DNA of 64,000 nt from JALZOC01 sp035758845 (GCA_035758845.1 DASTVZ010000051.1:18464-82463), one strand, 5' to 3'. Counted from the stretch's first letter, positions 7,682 through 15,920 are shown. Made by a program: numbers and translations. Notes: generated by a model from the sequence alone, not told the origin.

Positions 7682-8500
7682 ATGGCGTCCGCCAAACAGG
7701 ACCTGCTGGCGCTGCGTCTCCCTCCGCCGCGTATGACGCGGCGGCTCGTCGGACTGTTGTCAGTCGGGTTCATCGTGCTGCTCTGGTGGATCGCGACGAG
7801 CGGCCTGGGATCGGAAGATCGATGGATCTCGCCGATCATTCTGCCCAGCCCCGGTGAGGTGATTCGAAGCTTCCCGAGTCTTCTCCACGAGCGAGCGCTT
7901 CTCCAGAGTGTGGCGGCGACACTGAAACGCGTGTTGATCGGGTTCGGGCTTGCCGTACTTGTTGGTGTGCCGCTCGGGATTGCCGCCGGCGCCTGGCGTG
8001 TGCTCGAGTCGGCCGGCGCTCCGCTAGCGCTCTTTGGCCGCAACCTGCCGGTCGCCGCGCTGATTCCGCTGACCATTCTGTGGTTCGGCATCGACGAGAC
8101 GCAGAAGGTCATGTTCATTTTCATCGCCTGCGTGCCGTTCGTCTACTCGGATGCCGTCGCGGCGGTGGTGGGTGTGCCGGACCGTTACGTCGAGACCGCG
8201 CAGACGCTTGGTGCGAAGTCACACCAGGTTGTCCTGAAGGTCCTCGTGACACTGGCGTTGCCGGACATCTACAACAGCCTCCGTCATCTCTTCGGGCTGG
8301 CGTTCGGGTACATCATGCTTGCGGAATTGATCAACGCCGAACACGGCCTCGGCTATTTGTTGATGGCGAGCCAGCGGCGCGGGATGTCGGAGCACATCAT
8401 TCTGATTCTCATCATCATCGGCTTGCTCGCCTACGGGATCGATCGCGTGCTCTTCTGGTTCCAGCGCGGGTTGTTTCCCTATCGGGCTGTCGAGGACTGA
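7682..8500 (+). CDS. ABC transporter permease, SsuC/TauC (BPD_transp_1) type
   Basis: 272 residues with six predicted membrane helices. Family marks are LPSPGEVIRSFPSLL near the N-terminus, VGVPLGIAAGAWRVLESAGAPL, and the EAA-like coupling loop YVETAQTLGAKSHQVVLKVLV, followed by ALPDIYNSLRHLFGLAFGYIM. The final helix ends RVLFWFQRGLFPYR, the usual SsuC/TauC end. It forms the membrane pore for the OmpA-tethered binding protein and the ATPase that follows 3 bp later. No gap separates it from the binding-protein gene, so the three are certainly one operon. Confidence 0.92.
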   Translation: MASAKQDLLALRLPPPRMTRRLVGLLSVGFIVLLWWIATSGLGSEDRWISPIILPSPGEVIRSFPSLLHERALLQSVAATLKRVLIGFGLAVLVGVPLGIAAGAWRVLESAGAPLALFGRNLPVAALIPLTILWFGIDETQKVMFIFIACVPFVYSDAVAAVVGVPDRYVETAQTLGAKSHQVVLKVLVTLALPDIYNSLRHLFGLAFGYIMLAELINAEHGLGYLLMASQRRGMSEHIILILIIIGLLAYGIDRVLFWFQRGLFPYRAVED

Positions 8501-8503
8501 TTC

Positions 8504-9334
8504 GTGAGCGACCCTGCGGCCCTTCCCACGCCACTCCCGAACGTCGTCGATTTTGCGCACGTCACCAAGCGCTTCGGCAATCTGACGGTCGTGCGCGATG
8601 TGACATTCTCCGTTCCGGATCTGCACGGAAAGGGAGAATTCGTCGCCATCCTCGGGCCGTCGGGCTGCGGCAAATCCACGGTGTTGCGGTTGATTGCGGG
8701 GCTCCGCCCGCATCATCCGCCGAGCGAAGGCACGGTGCTGGTCGGGGGCAAGCCGGTGGAATACCCGGGCTCCGATCGGAGCATGGTGTTCCAGGACTAC
8801 ACGTCGTTCGACAACCGCACGGTTGAAGACAACGTCGCCTTTGGATTGGAGTGTCGAGGCGTTCCCTCGGGTGAACGACGTGAGTTGGCCCGGCAGTGGA
8901 TTGCCAAGGTCGGGCTCGACGTGAAACGCGATGCGTTGAAGTACCCAAGCGAACTGTCAGGAGGCATGCGGCAGCGCGTCGCCATTGCGCGAACGCTGAT
9001 CCTTTCTCCGCGAATCATCCTGATGGACGAGCCGTTCGGCGCGCTCGACCCGACGACACGGCTGCACATGCAGGCGCTGCTCGTCGATCTCTGGCGCGAA
9101 GCGCAGGCGACCGTGTTCTTCGTGACGCACTCGATCGAGGAAGCGGTTTACCTGGGCGACCGCGTGTACGTGTTTTCGTCGGCGCCGGGAACGATCCTGC
9201 GGGAGATGCAAGTGCCTGGACCAGACCGGCCACCGAAGGAGATGCAGCGGCAGCCGGAGTTCATGCAATATGTCTTCGAGATTCGCGACATCATCGATAC
9301 CCTGGCGAGCTCGACCCGGGCCGGCGATGACTGA
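8504..9334 (+). CDS. ABC transporter ATP-binding protein, SsuB/TauB type
   Basis: 276 residues, GTG start at 8504. Walker A is GPSGCGKST, the Q-loop VFQDYTSF, the signature LSGGMRQRVAIAR, Walker B IILMDEPFGALD and the switch histidine VTHSIEEAVYLGDRV, all intact. It energises the permease just upstream. The final eight bases overlap the start of the membrane coiled-coil gene (ATG at 9327), which indicates translational coupling. Confidence 0.95.
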   Translation: MSDPAALPTPLPNVVDFAHVTKRFGNLTVVRDVTFSVPDLHGKGEFVAILGPSGCGKSTVLRLIAGLRPHHPPSEGTVLVGGKPVEYPGSDRSMVFQDYTSFDNRTVEDNVAFGLECRGVPSGERRELARQWIAKVGLDVKRDALKYPSELSGGMRQRVAIARTLILSPRIILMDEPFGALDPTTRLHMQALLVDLWREAQATVFFVTHSIEEAVYLGDRVYVFSSAPGTILREMQVPGPDRPPKEMQRQPEFMQYVFEIRDIIDTLASSTRAGDD

Positions 9335-10238
9335 TCCTGTCAAAACGTCAGACGTGCCTCCGCGGGGGGCCACTACGTCCGAGTACCTGAAAGAAGCGTT
9401 TCTCTTTCGGTGGAATCTTCTGTTTTTTCTTGGCGGCACTGCCGCGGCGGCGCTCACACCGCTTGCGCCGGTTCTGCTGCCTCTGGTCGGCGCCGGCGAG
9501 CTGGCCTACCTCGCAGGTCTCATCTCAGTGCCGCGGTTTCGCGCGGCGATTGACGCGAAGGTCCATGCGCGGCGTCAGGGCAGCCCGGTAGCGACGCCGG
9601 GTGCGCCGACGCCATCGTTGAGCGCGATGCTCAACAGCCTGCCGTCCGAGTCGCGCAACCGATTCGAGCAGCTTCACTCGCGCTGTCTCGAGATGCGCGG
9701 CATTGCTGCGGGAGTGCGAGGGACAGCAGGAAATCAGACAGGCGCCGCAGAAGAAATCCGCACGCCGGGATTGGATCGGCTGCTTTGGCTCTTTCTCCGC
9801 CTGTTGTTGTCAAAGGCAGCACTTGATCGTTTTCTCAAGACCATGGACGGCCAGGAGATTTCCCATCGGCTCGAAGAGCTGCGGAAGAGTCTCGCCACCG
9901 CGCAAGCTGGGGGCGACGAGCGCGTCGTCCGATCGCTTCAGGACAGCATCGCGATGGGAGAGCTACGGCTCGATAACTTCGGGCGTGCGAAAAAGAATGC
10001 GGAATTCGTCTCGATCGAACTGGATCGCATCGAGGGAAAGATCCAGGCGCTCGCGGAGATGGCGGTGAATCGTCAGGATCCGGACTTTCTCAGCAGCCAG
10101 GTGGATTCAGCCGCCGAGAGCATGCGCCAGACCGAAAAGGCGGTCAGCGAGCTGCAGCATTTGACTGGTCTCGGTGAACAGCTGGAGGAACCACCGCCGA
10201 TTCTCGAATCCGATCTGCGCGGAGTGCTTCGACAATGA
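9327..10238 (+). CDS. Membrane-anchored coiled-coil protein of the PspA/ABC locus, function unknown
   Basis: 303 residues from ATG 9327, chosen because it overlaps the ATPase stop by 8 bases. Longer in-frame starts lie inside the ATPase gene. Two hydrophobic segments at about residues 30-65 (LLFFLGGTAAAALTPLAPVL, LLPLVGAGELAYLAGLI) form a hairpin near the N-terminus. The remaining roughly 200 residues are soluble, charged and heptad-rich (LDRFLKTMDGQEISHRLEEL, LDRIEGKIQALAEMAVN, MRQTEKAVSELQHLTGLGEQ). I do not recognise a named family. By position it could link the transporter to the PspA-like protein or to the AAA+ ATPase encoded next. Confidence 0.75.
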   Translation: MTDPVKTSDVPPRGATTSEYLKEAFLFRWNLLFFLGGTAAAALTPLAPVLLPLVGAGELAYLAGLISVPRFRAAIDAKVHARRQGSPVATPGAPTPSLSAMLNSLPSESRNRFEQLHSRCLEMRGIAAGVRGTAGNQTGAAEEIRTPGLDRLLWLFLRLLLSKAALDRFLKTMDGQEISHRLEELRKSLATAQAGGDERVVRSLQDSIAMGELRLDNFGRAKKNAEFVSIELDRIEGKIQALAEMAVNRQDPDFLSSQVDSAAESMRQTEKAVSELQHLTGLGEQLEEPPPILESDLRGVLRQ

Positions 10239-10488
10239 TTAGAACTGGTTTCAAAACCGTGTCAGGCGCGGGTCGCGCCACAGGCCGACCGGTGCTACGG
10301 CGAGGCAAGGATGCGCGAAGCAAGACGCGAGCGAGCGCAGCGAAGCGAGCCACGCGCCCGCCTTCGCGCGAAGCGCTTCGGCGAGGTCTCGCCGTAGCTT
10401 TAGCGGAGGCGGAAACAGAGCGAGCCGGCGAAGCGGCTCGCGAGAGAGCGTGTTGGGGGGTCCGCGGGGGCGAAGCCCCCCGGATCTG
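10239..10488 (+). repeat. Intergenic GC-rich repeat region with hairpins
   Basis: These 250 bp hold no convincing gene. A distal repeat unit at about 10421-10485 has the same plan as 5886-5930: GCGAG...GAGAGCGTGT, GGGGGGTCCG, then GGGGGC-GAA-GCCCCC (10466-10480) and CGGAT. Upstream, CTACGGCGAG near 10288 and CTCGCCGTAG near 10390 form a long-range inverted repeat. The region separates the coiled-coil gene from the AAA+ gene within the co-directional set, so it may lower expression of the distal genes. Confidence 0.7.
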
Positions 10489-12255
10489 ATGATGGACGTG
10501 CAGCCGCGACGGCCCACCGAGCTGCCGGTGTGGTTTCCGGCCTGGGCATCGCAGCTCGCCGACTTGTATTTCTCCGGCACGACCGCCGCCTTCGTACTGT
10601 CCGGCAATACTTACGACCTGTTCCGCATTGGTGGCGACGACGCCATGCGGTACGGCGTGCTGGCGGAGTTCCTTGCCGAGCAGCTGTTCGGACGGTGGTC
10701 GCTCGTCCTTCATTACGATCTGGGGCGTGGGCTGCGCGCGTTTGCCGGACGTGACGAGCAGCGATTGAAGGAGATGGTCACGCTGGCCAACCGCAAGCTT
10801 GGCGATCTGAGCTCGCTTCCGAAGGATCCGGCCGCGACGTTTGCGCTTCTCGACCGGTTCGTTCGCACGAACATCATGGCGCCGGAAGAGGATCGTCAGA
10901 GTCTCGCGCTCATCATGGACCAGGCATCGTACGTATTTCCTGCAGCCGAGCCTGGCCGCCTCAACATGCAGGCGTCATCCCAACTGGTGACCATGTTGAA
11001 CTGGGCGATGAGCCCGCACGTGAAGCGGCTGAACATGGCGTTTGTGATGATCGACGAGAAGCTTGCCGATCTCAGCGACCGTCTCACGGGCAATCCGCAT
11101 GTCGCGGCGATCGAGGTGCCGCTGCCTGACGAGCCGGAGCGCGAAGCCTTCATCAAGGCCTCCACCACCGATCGCGCAATCAGCCAGTTTTCGGATTTCG
11201 ATGCAACAGAACTGGCGAAGCTGACGGCGGGCATCTCGCAGACCGATCTCAACGTTCTGATTCAATCCGCGCGCGAGAGTGGCAAGCGTCTCGATGCGAA
11301 AGCATTTCGTGCGCTCAAGAAACGGCTGCTCGAGCGTCAGTGCCATGGCTTGCTGGAATTCATCGAGCCGCGCTGGACGCTCGATACGGTTGTCGGCCAC
11401 GACGCAGCCAAGAAACGCTTGCGCGAGGACGCGGCGCTGCTCAAGCGCGGTGCGCTCGATAGTCTGCCGATGGGATATCTCCTGTGTGGGCCGGTTGGAA
11501 CCGGCAAGTCATTTCTGGCGCAGTGCGTGAGCGGCGAGATCGGCGTGCCGTGCGTGATCTTGAAAAATTTCCGATCGAAGTACGTCGGTGAAACGGAAGG
11601 AAACCTCGAACGAGTCCTGTCGGTCCTTCGCGCGATGGGTCCAGTCGTGGTCGTCGTTGACGAGGCGGACGCGGCGCTGGGCAGTCGAGAATCGGAGGGC
11701 GACTCAGGGACGTCGAGTCGTGTGTTCGCCATGATCGCGGCGCAGATGGGCGACACGAAATATCGCGGACGGATCATCTGGATGCTCCTCACCGCGCGTC
11801 CCGATCTGCTTCCGATCGACTTGAAGCGTCAGGGCCGGGCCGAGGTTCATATCCCGCTCTTCTATCCGACTGACGAGTCCGAGATTCGGCAGATGTTCGT
11901 CATCCTCGCGAAGAAACTGGGATCGACGCTCGTACTTGAAGACGTGCCGCCGATCCCACAGCTTGGACACCTCTCTGGTGCGGACATCGAGGGCATGGTT
12001 GGTCGCGCGTGGCGCGCGTCGATTCTGGCCGGCGCGAATCACGTGACCCGGGAAGCGCTTGCCGGCGTGGTGGCTGAGTTCATGCCGTCAACCCAGGGAC
12101 TCGAGCGCGAGCTTCAGGAAACCGCGGCGATTCTCGAGTGTACCGACAAGCAGTTTCTTCCGCTCGTCATGCTCGAGAAAACGAACGCGCCGGGCGGTCG
12201 GGCGGCACTGCAAGCTCGGTTAACGGCGTTGAAGCAATTAGTGAAAGGCCTCTAG
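10489..12255 (+). CDS. AAA+ ATPase with degenerate first and intact second AAA domain (Ycf46-like plan)
   Basis: 588 residues from ATG 10489. The first half (about 20-290) looks like an AAA+ core without its P-loop: LSGNTYDLFRIGG sits where Walker A is expected, and SLALIMDQASYVFP and MAFVMIDEKLADLSDRL sit at Walker B and sensor positions. The second half is a standard AAA domain with Walker A GPVGTGKS (residues 334-341), pore-loop-like NFRSKYVGETEGNLERVL, Walker B VVVVVDEADA, sensor 1 WMLLTARPDLLP and Arg-finger-like DLKRQGRAEV. This degenerate-plus-active order resembles Ycf46. PspA-class proteins and ESCRT-III share a fold, and ESCRT-III is disassembled by the AAA ATPase Vps4, so a remodelling partnership with the PspA-like protein is a reasonable but untested inference. 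Confidence 0.85.
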   Translation: MMDVQPRRPTELPVWFPAWASQLADLYFSGTTAAFVLSGNTYDLFRIGGDDAMRYGVLAEFLAEQLFGRWSLVLHYDLGRGLRAFAGRDEQRLKEMVTLANRKLGDLSSLPKDPAATFALLDRFVRTNIMAPEEDRQSLALIMDQASYVFPAAEPGRLNMQASSQLVTMLNWAMSPHVKRLNMAFVMIDEKLADLSDRLTGNPHVAAIEVPLPDEPEREAFIKASTTDRAISQFSDFDATELAKLTAGISQTDLNVLIQSARESGKRLDAKAFRALKKRLLERQCHGLLEFIEPRWTLDTVVGHDAAKKRLREDAALLKRGALDSLPMGYLLCGPVGTGKSFLAQCVSGEIGVPCVILKNFRSKYVGETEGNLERVLSVLRAMGPVVVVVDEADAALGSRESEGDSGTSSRVFAMIAAQMGDTKYRGRIIWMLLTARPDLLPIDLKRQGRAEVHIPLFYPTDESEIRQMFVILAKKLGSTLVLEDVPPIPQLGHLSGADIEGMVGRAWRASILAGANHVTREALAGVVAEFMPSTQGLERELQETAAILECTDKQFLPLVMLEKTNAPGGRAALQARLTALKQLVKGL

Positions 12256-12277
12256 AAATGATCAACACGTTTCACTC

Positions 12278-12348
12278 TCACACTGCGATCCTGCCTTGAG
12301 AGATAACAGGAGAAAAGAGAAGGGAGAACAGGTCGGATCGCAGCGTGA
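12278..12348. promoter_or_regulatory. Paired inverted 13-bp motifs TCACRCTGCGATC upstream of the small helical gene
   Basis: TCACACTGCGATC at 12278-12290 (plus) and TCACGCTGCGATC at 12336-12348 (minus) face each other 45 bp apart, ending 57 bp before GTG 12405. A third copy lies before the formate dehydrogenase at 56297-56309. In both loci a purine-rich GAGA...GGAGAA stretch follows. It could be a binding site for a shared regulator or an RNA hairpin. Confidence 0.45.
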
Positions 12349-12404
12349 CCGTGAAGATTGGTGATTGAGCCTTGATAATAGTTCCTAGTAGAAAAGAGGA
12401 CGAT

Positions 12405-12698
12405 GTGGCCCGAACAAGCTGGTTTGACGAAAAAGCCGAACATCCCGCGATCCAGGAGCGTGTTTCTCAGCTTCAAACATTCACCGATGCACTCGCCGAC
12501 GGGATGGTGACGAAACAGGAGCTTTCGGGCCAGGAACAGCGGCTGTTAGCGGCCATGAAGAGAGTCGAGCCGAACTTGAACGACGAGCTTCACGCGAAGG
12601 TGACCGAGGTCCTCGTCGAGCTGACCGCGTACAACATCATGCGGCTGTTGCATGAGTTGCAAGCGGAACGCATGCGGATGGCGACGCAAGGGAGCTGA
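12405..12698 (+). CDS. Small helical protein of unknown function
   Basis: 97 residues from GTG 12405, preceded by AAGAGGA at 12394-12400. It is charged and helical throughout (HPAIQERVSQLQTFTDALAD, GMVTKQELSGQEQRLLAAMK, ELHAKVTEVLVELTAYNIMR) with no membrane segment or cysteines. The reading frame could start at 12372, but the GTG has the better RBS. No family recognised. It follows the AAA+ gene by 149 bp and has its own upstream motif pair, so it may be an independent unit. Confidence 0.65.
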   Translation: MARTSWFDEKAEHPAIQERVSQLQTFTDALADGMVTKQELSGQEQRLLAAMKRVEPNLNDELHAKVTEVLVELTAYNIMRLLHELQAERMRMATQGS

Positions 12699-12713
12699 TG
12701 AGTGAATGATGTA

Positions 12714-12787
12714 ATTGCTGATTGCTGATTTCCGAATGTTGATTGATCCAGAGGTCAATCAGCATTCAGCAATCAACAATCAGCATT
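12714..12787. repeat. AT-rich imperfect inverted repeat
   Basis: Arms 12714-12745 (ATTGCTGATTGCTGATT...) and 12756-12787 (CAATCAGCATTCAGC...) are largely complementary around a 10-base loop. This can form a roughly 30-bp hairpin after the small helical gene. The base composition is much lower in GC than the surroundings. No T run follows. It could act as a transcript end or be a mobile short palindrome. Confidence 0.6.
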
Positions 12788-12808
12788 TCAGGGTCGGAGT
12801 ATTGCGCT

Positions 12809-13876
12809 ATGCATCGACTTACATTCGTTTGCGTTGGATCCCTGCTTGCGTCGCCGATGCTGCTTGGCCAACAACGGGGAAGCCCCGCGAAGATGGATCC
12901 AGCGAAATTTCTGACTCAGCCGCTCATTCCAGGCATCTATACCGCCGATCCATCAGCGCACGTCTTCAATGGACGGATCTTCGTCTACCCGTCGCACGAC
13001 ATCGACGCTGGGGTCCCTCCTGACGATCTTGGCAGCCACTTCGCGATGCGTGATTACCACGTCTTCTCGATGGACGCTGTCGGCGGACAAGTTACCGACC
13101 ATGGTGTCGCCCTCGACATCAAGAACGTGCCGTGGGCCGGACGTCAGATGTGGGCGCCCGATGCGGCGGAAAAGAACGGCAAGTATTACCTCTACTTTCC
13201 TGTCAAAGACAAACAGGATGTCTTTCGCATCGGCGCTGCGGTTGCCGACAAACCATCGGGTCCGTTCACGCCGCAGGCGGATCCGATCAAAGGCAGCTTC
13301 AGTATCGATCCCGCGGTCTTCAAAGACACCGACGGCAGGTACTACATGTACTTCGGTGGAATCTGGGGCGGACAGCTACAGCGATGGAAGACCGGCAGTT
13401 ACGCAGCCGACGATGCGCAGCCGGCGAAGGACCAGCCCGCGCTCTCAGCGAAAGTCGCGCGCCTGGGCGACGACATGGTCAGCTTTGCCGAGCCGCCGAA
13501 GGATGTCGTGCTGCTGGACGAGAGTGGCAAGCCGCTCCTGTCAGGCGACAACGGCCGCCGCTTCTTCGAAGCGTCGTGGATGCACAAATACAACGGCACC
13601 TACTACTTCTCGTATTCGACCGGTGACACGCACTACATCATGTACGCGACCGGTAAGTCGCCGTATGGTCCATTCACGGTGAAGGGAAAGGTCCTGGAAC
13701 CTGTCCTGGGCTGGACGAACCATCACTCGATCGTCGAGTTCAAAGGGAAGTGGTATCTCTTCTATCACGACGCGCAGCTCTCGGGCGGTCAGACCCATCT
13801 GCGTAACATCAAAGTCGCGGAATTGAAGTACCGCGCCGATGGTGCGATCGAAACCATCGATGCGTACTTCCAGTAG
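12809..13876 (+). CDS. Secreted glycoside hydrolase family 43-like protein
   Basis: 355 residues from ATG 12809, chosen because a clear signal peptide follows (MHRLTFVCVGSLLASPMLLG). The five-bladed GH43 propeller is visible from IYTADPSAHVFNGRIFVYPS (the Asp of ADPS is the usual catalytic base), MWAPDAAEKNGKYYLYFPVK, IDPAVFKDTDGRYYMYFGG (pKa-modulating Asp) and FFEASWMHKYNGTYYFSYST (Glu as general acid). GH43 enzymes release arabinose or xylose from plant polysaccharides outside the cytoplasm. All three catalytic residues appear present. Substrate specificity cannot be set from the sequence. Confidence 0.9.
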   Translation: MHRLTFVCVGSLLASPMLLGQQRGSPAKMDPAKFLTQPLIPGIYTADPSAHVFNGRIFVYPSHDIDAGVPPDDLGSHFAMRDYHVFSMDAVGGQVTDHGVALDIKNVPWAGRQMWAPDAAEKNGKYYLYFPVKDKQDVFRIGAAVADKPSGPFTPQADPIKGSFSIDPAVFKDTDGRYYMYFGGIWGGQLQRWKTGSYAADDAQPAKDQPALSAKVARLGDDMVSFAEPPKDVVLLDESGKPLLSGDNGRRFFEASWMHKYNGTYYFSYSTGDTHYIMYATGKSPYGPFTVKGKVLEPVLGWTNHHSIVEFKGKWYLFYHDAQLSGGQTHLRNIKVAELKYRADGAIETIDAYFQ

Positions 13877-13888
13877 CCACCGATCGCG

Positions 13889-13946
13889 ACCACGGATAGA
13901 CACGGTCGAGAAGGGCCACGGATAAACACGGATAAACACGGACGAA
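13889..13946. repeat. CCACGGATAAACACGGA-type tandem repeat
   Basis: Successive units CCACGGATAGACACGG, CCACGGATAAACACGG and ATAAACACGGACG follow the GH43 stop. A related run lies at 26031-26058. Spacing between units is 10-12 bases without unique spacers, so it is not a CRISPR array. Confidence 0.7.
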
Positions 13947-14335
13947 AGGCCACTGATCGATCTGTCTGAGCTCAGGCTGACCCGCCAGGGAAAACCAGTA
14001 CCCTGACGCCGAAGGCTTTCGAAGTTCTCCGCGTTCTGGTCGAACACCACGGCCATCTCGTCGACAAGGAAGCGCTCGTTGCCGCAGTGTGGCCGGACAA
14101 CTTTGTCGAAGAAGGAGCGCAGCGTGGGTACAACTCCGACTGTTTCTCCGGACGGCAGACGGATCGCCTACGTGTCCAATGAATCTCCGCTCAAGAAAGT
14201 CATGGGTCAAGAGCTGAGCGGCGGATCGCCGGTCGAGTTTACGAGCAGCGCCACCGAAGAGAGGCATCTGGGTAATCGAGCCGGCGGAACATCGGGAGAC
14301 GTTCATCCGCAAGACCGACGCAGCATGGACCGCTT
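13947..14335 (+). pseudogene. Remnant of a winged-helix (CadC/OmpR-type) TolB-propeller protein
   Basis: One frame encodes LTPKAFEVLRVLVEHHGHLV followed by DKEALVAAVWPDNFVEEGA, the trans_reg_C winged-helix signature common in acidobacterial winged-helix/TolB proteins. The bases just before (DLSELRLTRQGKPVP) are in a different frame, so a one-base loss lies near 13999. After 14110 a third fragment reads TVSPDGRRIAYVSNESP, a TolB propeller blade, and then sense is lost. Start, most of the propeller and the end are missing. I read it as a decayed gene whose 3' part has been deleted up to the ThuA gene. Confidence 0.75.
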
Positions 14336-15275
14336 ACTTCCGCGGCGGCTTCTCGTCCAGATTGACGGTCAGATCCGCTGGCGTGATCGCGTCGACGACG
14401 CCGCCGGCTGGGACGTCGACCTTCGCAATCCATAGCAGCGCGTTCAACACAACCTTGCGCTGACTCACGTCCCCCCAATTCGTGTGCGTGTGACCCCCGG
14501 TAAAGCCGAAGCTTCGTCCGCCACCCGGCCGCTCGTAGACCCACATCATGGTTTCAACCTTGCCGCTGTCGGCAATGATGTGTGGATACGGACCGGGAGG
14601 GGAAACGTAGGGTCCCTTGCGGACCTCGTCGCTCGGTTTTGCCGTAAGGATCGGAGTGAGCCGTTTCATCGCGGATTGTTCGGGCGTCCAGCGCATGTTG
14701 AAGTACCACTCGTCACGATTGCTGAACGGCTTCACGCCGCGCGTGACGGGGTGGTTCGGAAACGACTCGAACATCGGCGTCCACATCGGATTCACCGAGA
14801 AATTCGTTTCGTAGTAGCCGGCGTTCCAGCGCTGCATCGCCTCGCCGGTTTCTCCGGCGGGAACTTCTACGCCGTAATGACCGAAGCCAAGTCCGACGCC
14901 TTTGGCCGCCAGCGCGTCGAGCACTTTCATGTGATCGCGTTGAATCGCCGGATGTCCCTTGCCGCCATCAGCATAGATGAACACGGCGTCGGCGCCATCG
15001 ACGGCGGCATTGTCGTCCTCCGGTTTGCCGTCGACGGTCTTGCTCGGCCAGCCCATGGTGTAAACCTCAACGGTGACACCCTTGACGCTGGACAATGCCT
15101 TCTGTAGCAGCATGCATCCGGCGCGAAACTCGTGCATACCGGGTGGATGGCTAGGTCTGCCTGCAATCAGGACGATCCGTTTGTCGGCAGCGTCGACAAA
15201 ATGATTCGATGCGATTATGGCAATCGCGACGAGCAATCCTGCCATTCGGCTCCAGCGTGTGAATGCCAGCGTCAT
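14334..15275 (-). CDS. ThuA domain-containing secreted protein
   Basis: 313 residues from ATG 15275, preceded by GAGAGGAA. A signal peptide (AGLLVAIAIIASNHFVDA) leads to a ThuA/glutamine-amidotransferase-like fold: KRIVLIAGRPSHPPGMHEFR, VEVYTMGWPSKTVDGKPED, AVFIYADGGKGHPAIQ, GLGFGHYGVEVPAGETG and RSFGFTGGHTHTNWGD. ThuA proteins are linked to trehalose or other sugar uptake loci, and the biochemical reaction is not settled. It stands alone here. The stop touches the decayed propeller gene on the other strand. Confidence 0.88.
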   Translation of the reverse strand: MTLAFTRWSRMAGLLVAIAIIASNHFVDAADKRIVLIAGRPSHPPGMHEFRAGCMLLQKALSSVKGVTVEVYTMGWPSKTVDGKPEDDNAAVDGADAVFIYADGGKGHPAIQRDHMKVLDALAAKGVGLGFGHYGVEVPAGETGEAMQRWNAGYYETNFSVNPMWTPMFESFPNHPVTRGVKPFSNRDEWYFNMRWTPEQSAMKRLTPILTAKPSDEVRKGPYVSPPGPYPHIIADSGKVETMMWVYERPGGGRSFGFTGGHTHTNWGDVSQRKVVLNALLWIAKVDVPAGGVVDAITPADLTVNLDEKPPRK

Positions 15276-15548
15276 GTCGGTTCCTCTCAATGCGCCCGCG
15301 CGGTAGTCGACCGGCGATGATAGCCGTCGCGTGAGCAGGGCGTCAATGCGCGTCGCGTTTCTTGCAAACGGAATACGACACCGGGTCGTCTAATTGATGA
15401 ATTGGTGAGTGAAGCGGCGTTGCAAAGCGGGCGGCACTTCACCAAGTCACGCATTCACCAATTGTAGGAGTCCCATGTCAGGCTGGTTGGAGTCTCTCAA
15501 GCAGGATCCGATGATCGCGTTGAGACAAGAGTGAGCGCGCGGTCGCGA
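15276..15548. other. Intergenic region with an inverted repeat and a 19-codon ORF
   Basis: AATTGGTGA (15401 area) and TTCACCAATT (15455 area) form an inverted repeat. Directly after it, TAGGAG precedes ATG 15475 and a 19-codon frame (MSGWLESLKQDPMIALRQE) ending at 15534. The peptide could be the amputated start of a lost gene or a real micro-ORF; there is no way to tell here. Nothing else is visible. Confidence 0.3.
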
Positions 15549-15920
15549 TCAGTCTTTCGCCTTATGCGACTCCTCGATCAGCACCAGTCCACTCTGGACT
15601 GCGCCTGGGAGCTTGATGATGTTGCCCAGGCCGCCTAAGTCGTAGCCCTCCTGCAGGTGGCCTGTCACGTTGACCCGCGCACCCTTGCGCGGAGCGCCAC
15701 CGCTGGTCACGACCCACAAACTCTGGCCCGCGTCCGAGATGCGATAGGCTCCGCGCCCGAGGACGGAAGCGCTTTCGTCGACGGTCCCGTGAACCGTAAC
15801 GGTCTGATTGCGGTACTTGGCCGGATCCGCCAGGACCTGATTGATGCTCTTCGCGCCGCAACCAGCGGCAAGAAGCCCTACCGTGAACAGAACCGTCAAG
15901 CGTCCTTTCCGACTCACCAT
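15549..15920 (-). CDS. Small lipoprotein with an OB-fold-like domain
   Basis: 123 residues from ATG 15920, with GAGGTG upstream. A lipoprotein signal ends at LFTVGLLAAGC. The mature part INQVLADPAKYRNQTVTVHG, TVDESASVLGRGAYRISDAG, LWVVTSGGAPRKGARVNVTG and HLQEGYDLGG reads as a beta-barrel OB fold of the kind seen in BOF and tRNA-anti-like lipoproteins. It probably sits in the envelope and its ligand is unknown. The longer frame up to 16292 is ignored because the lipobox fixes the start. Confidence 0.82.
   Translation of the reverse strand: MVSRKGRLTVLFTVGLLAAGCGAKSINQVLADPAKYRNQTVTVHGTVDESASVLGRGAYRISDAGQSLWVVTSGGAPRKGARVNVTGHLQEGYDLGGLGNIIKLPGAVQSGLVLIEESHKAKD

Noticed and set aside
13889..13946. 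CACGGATAAACACGG repeats as a CRISPR array
   Set aside because: Units follow each other with no unique spacers and are too short.
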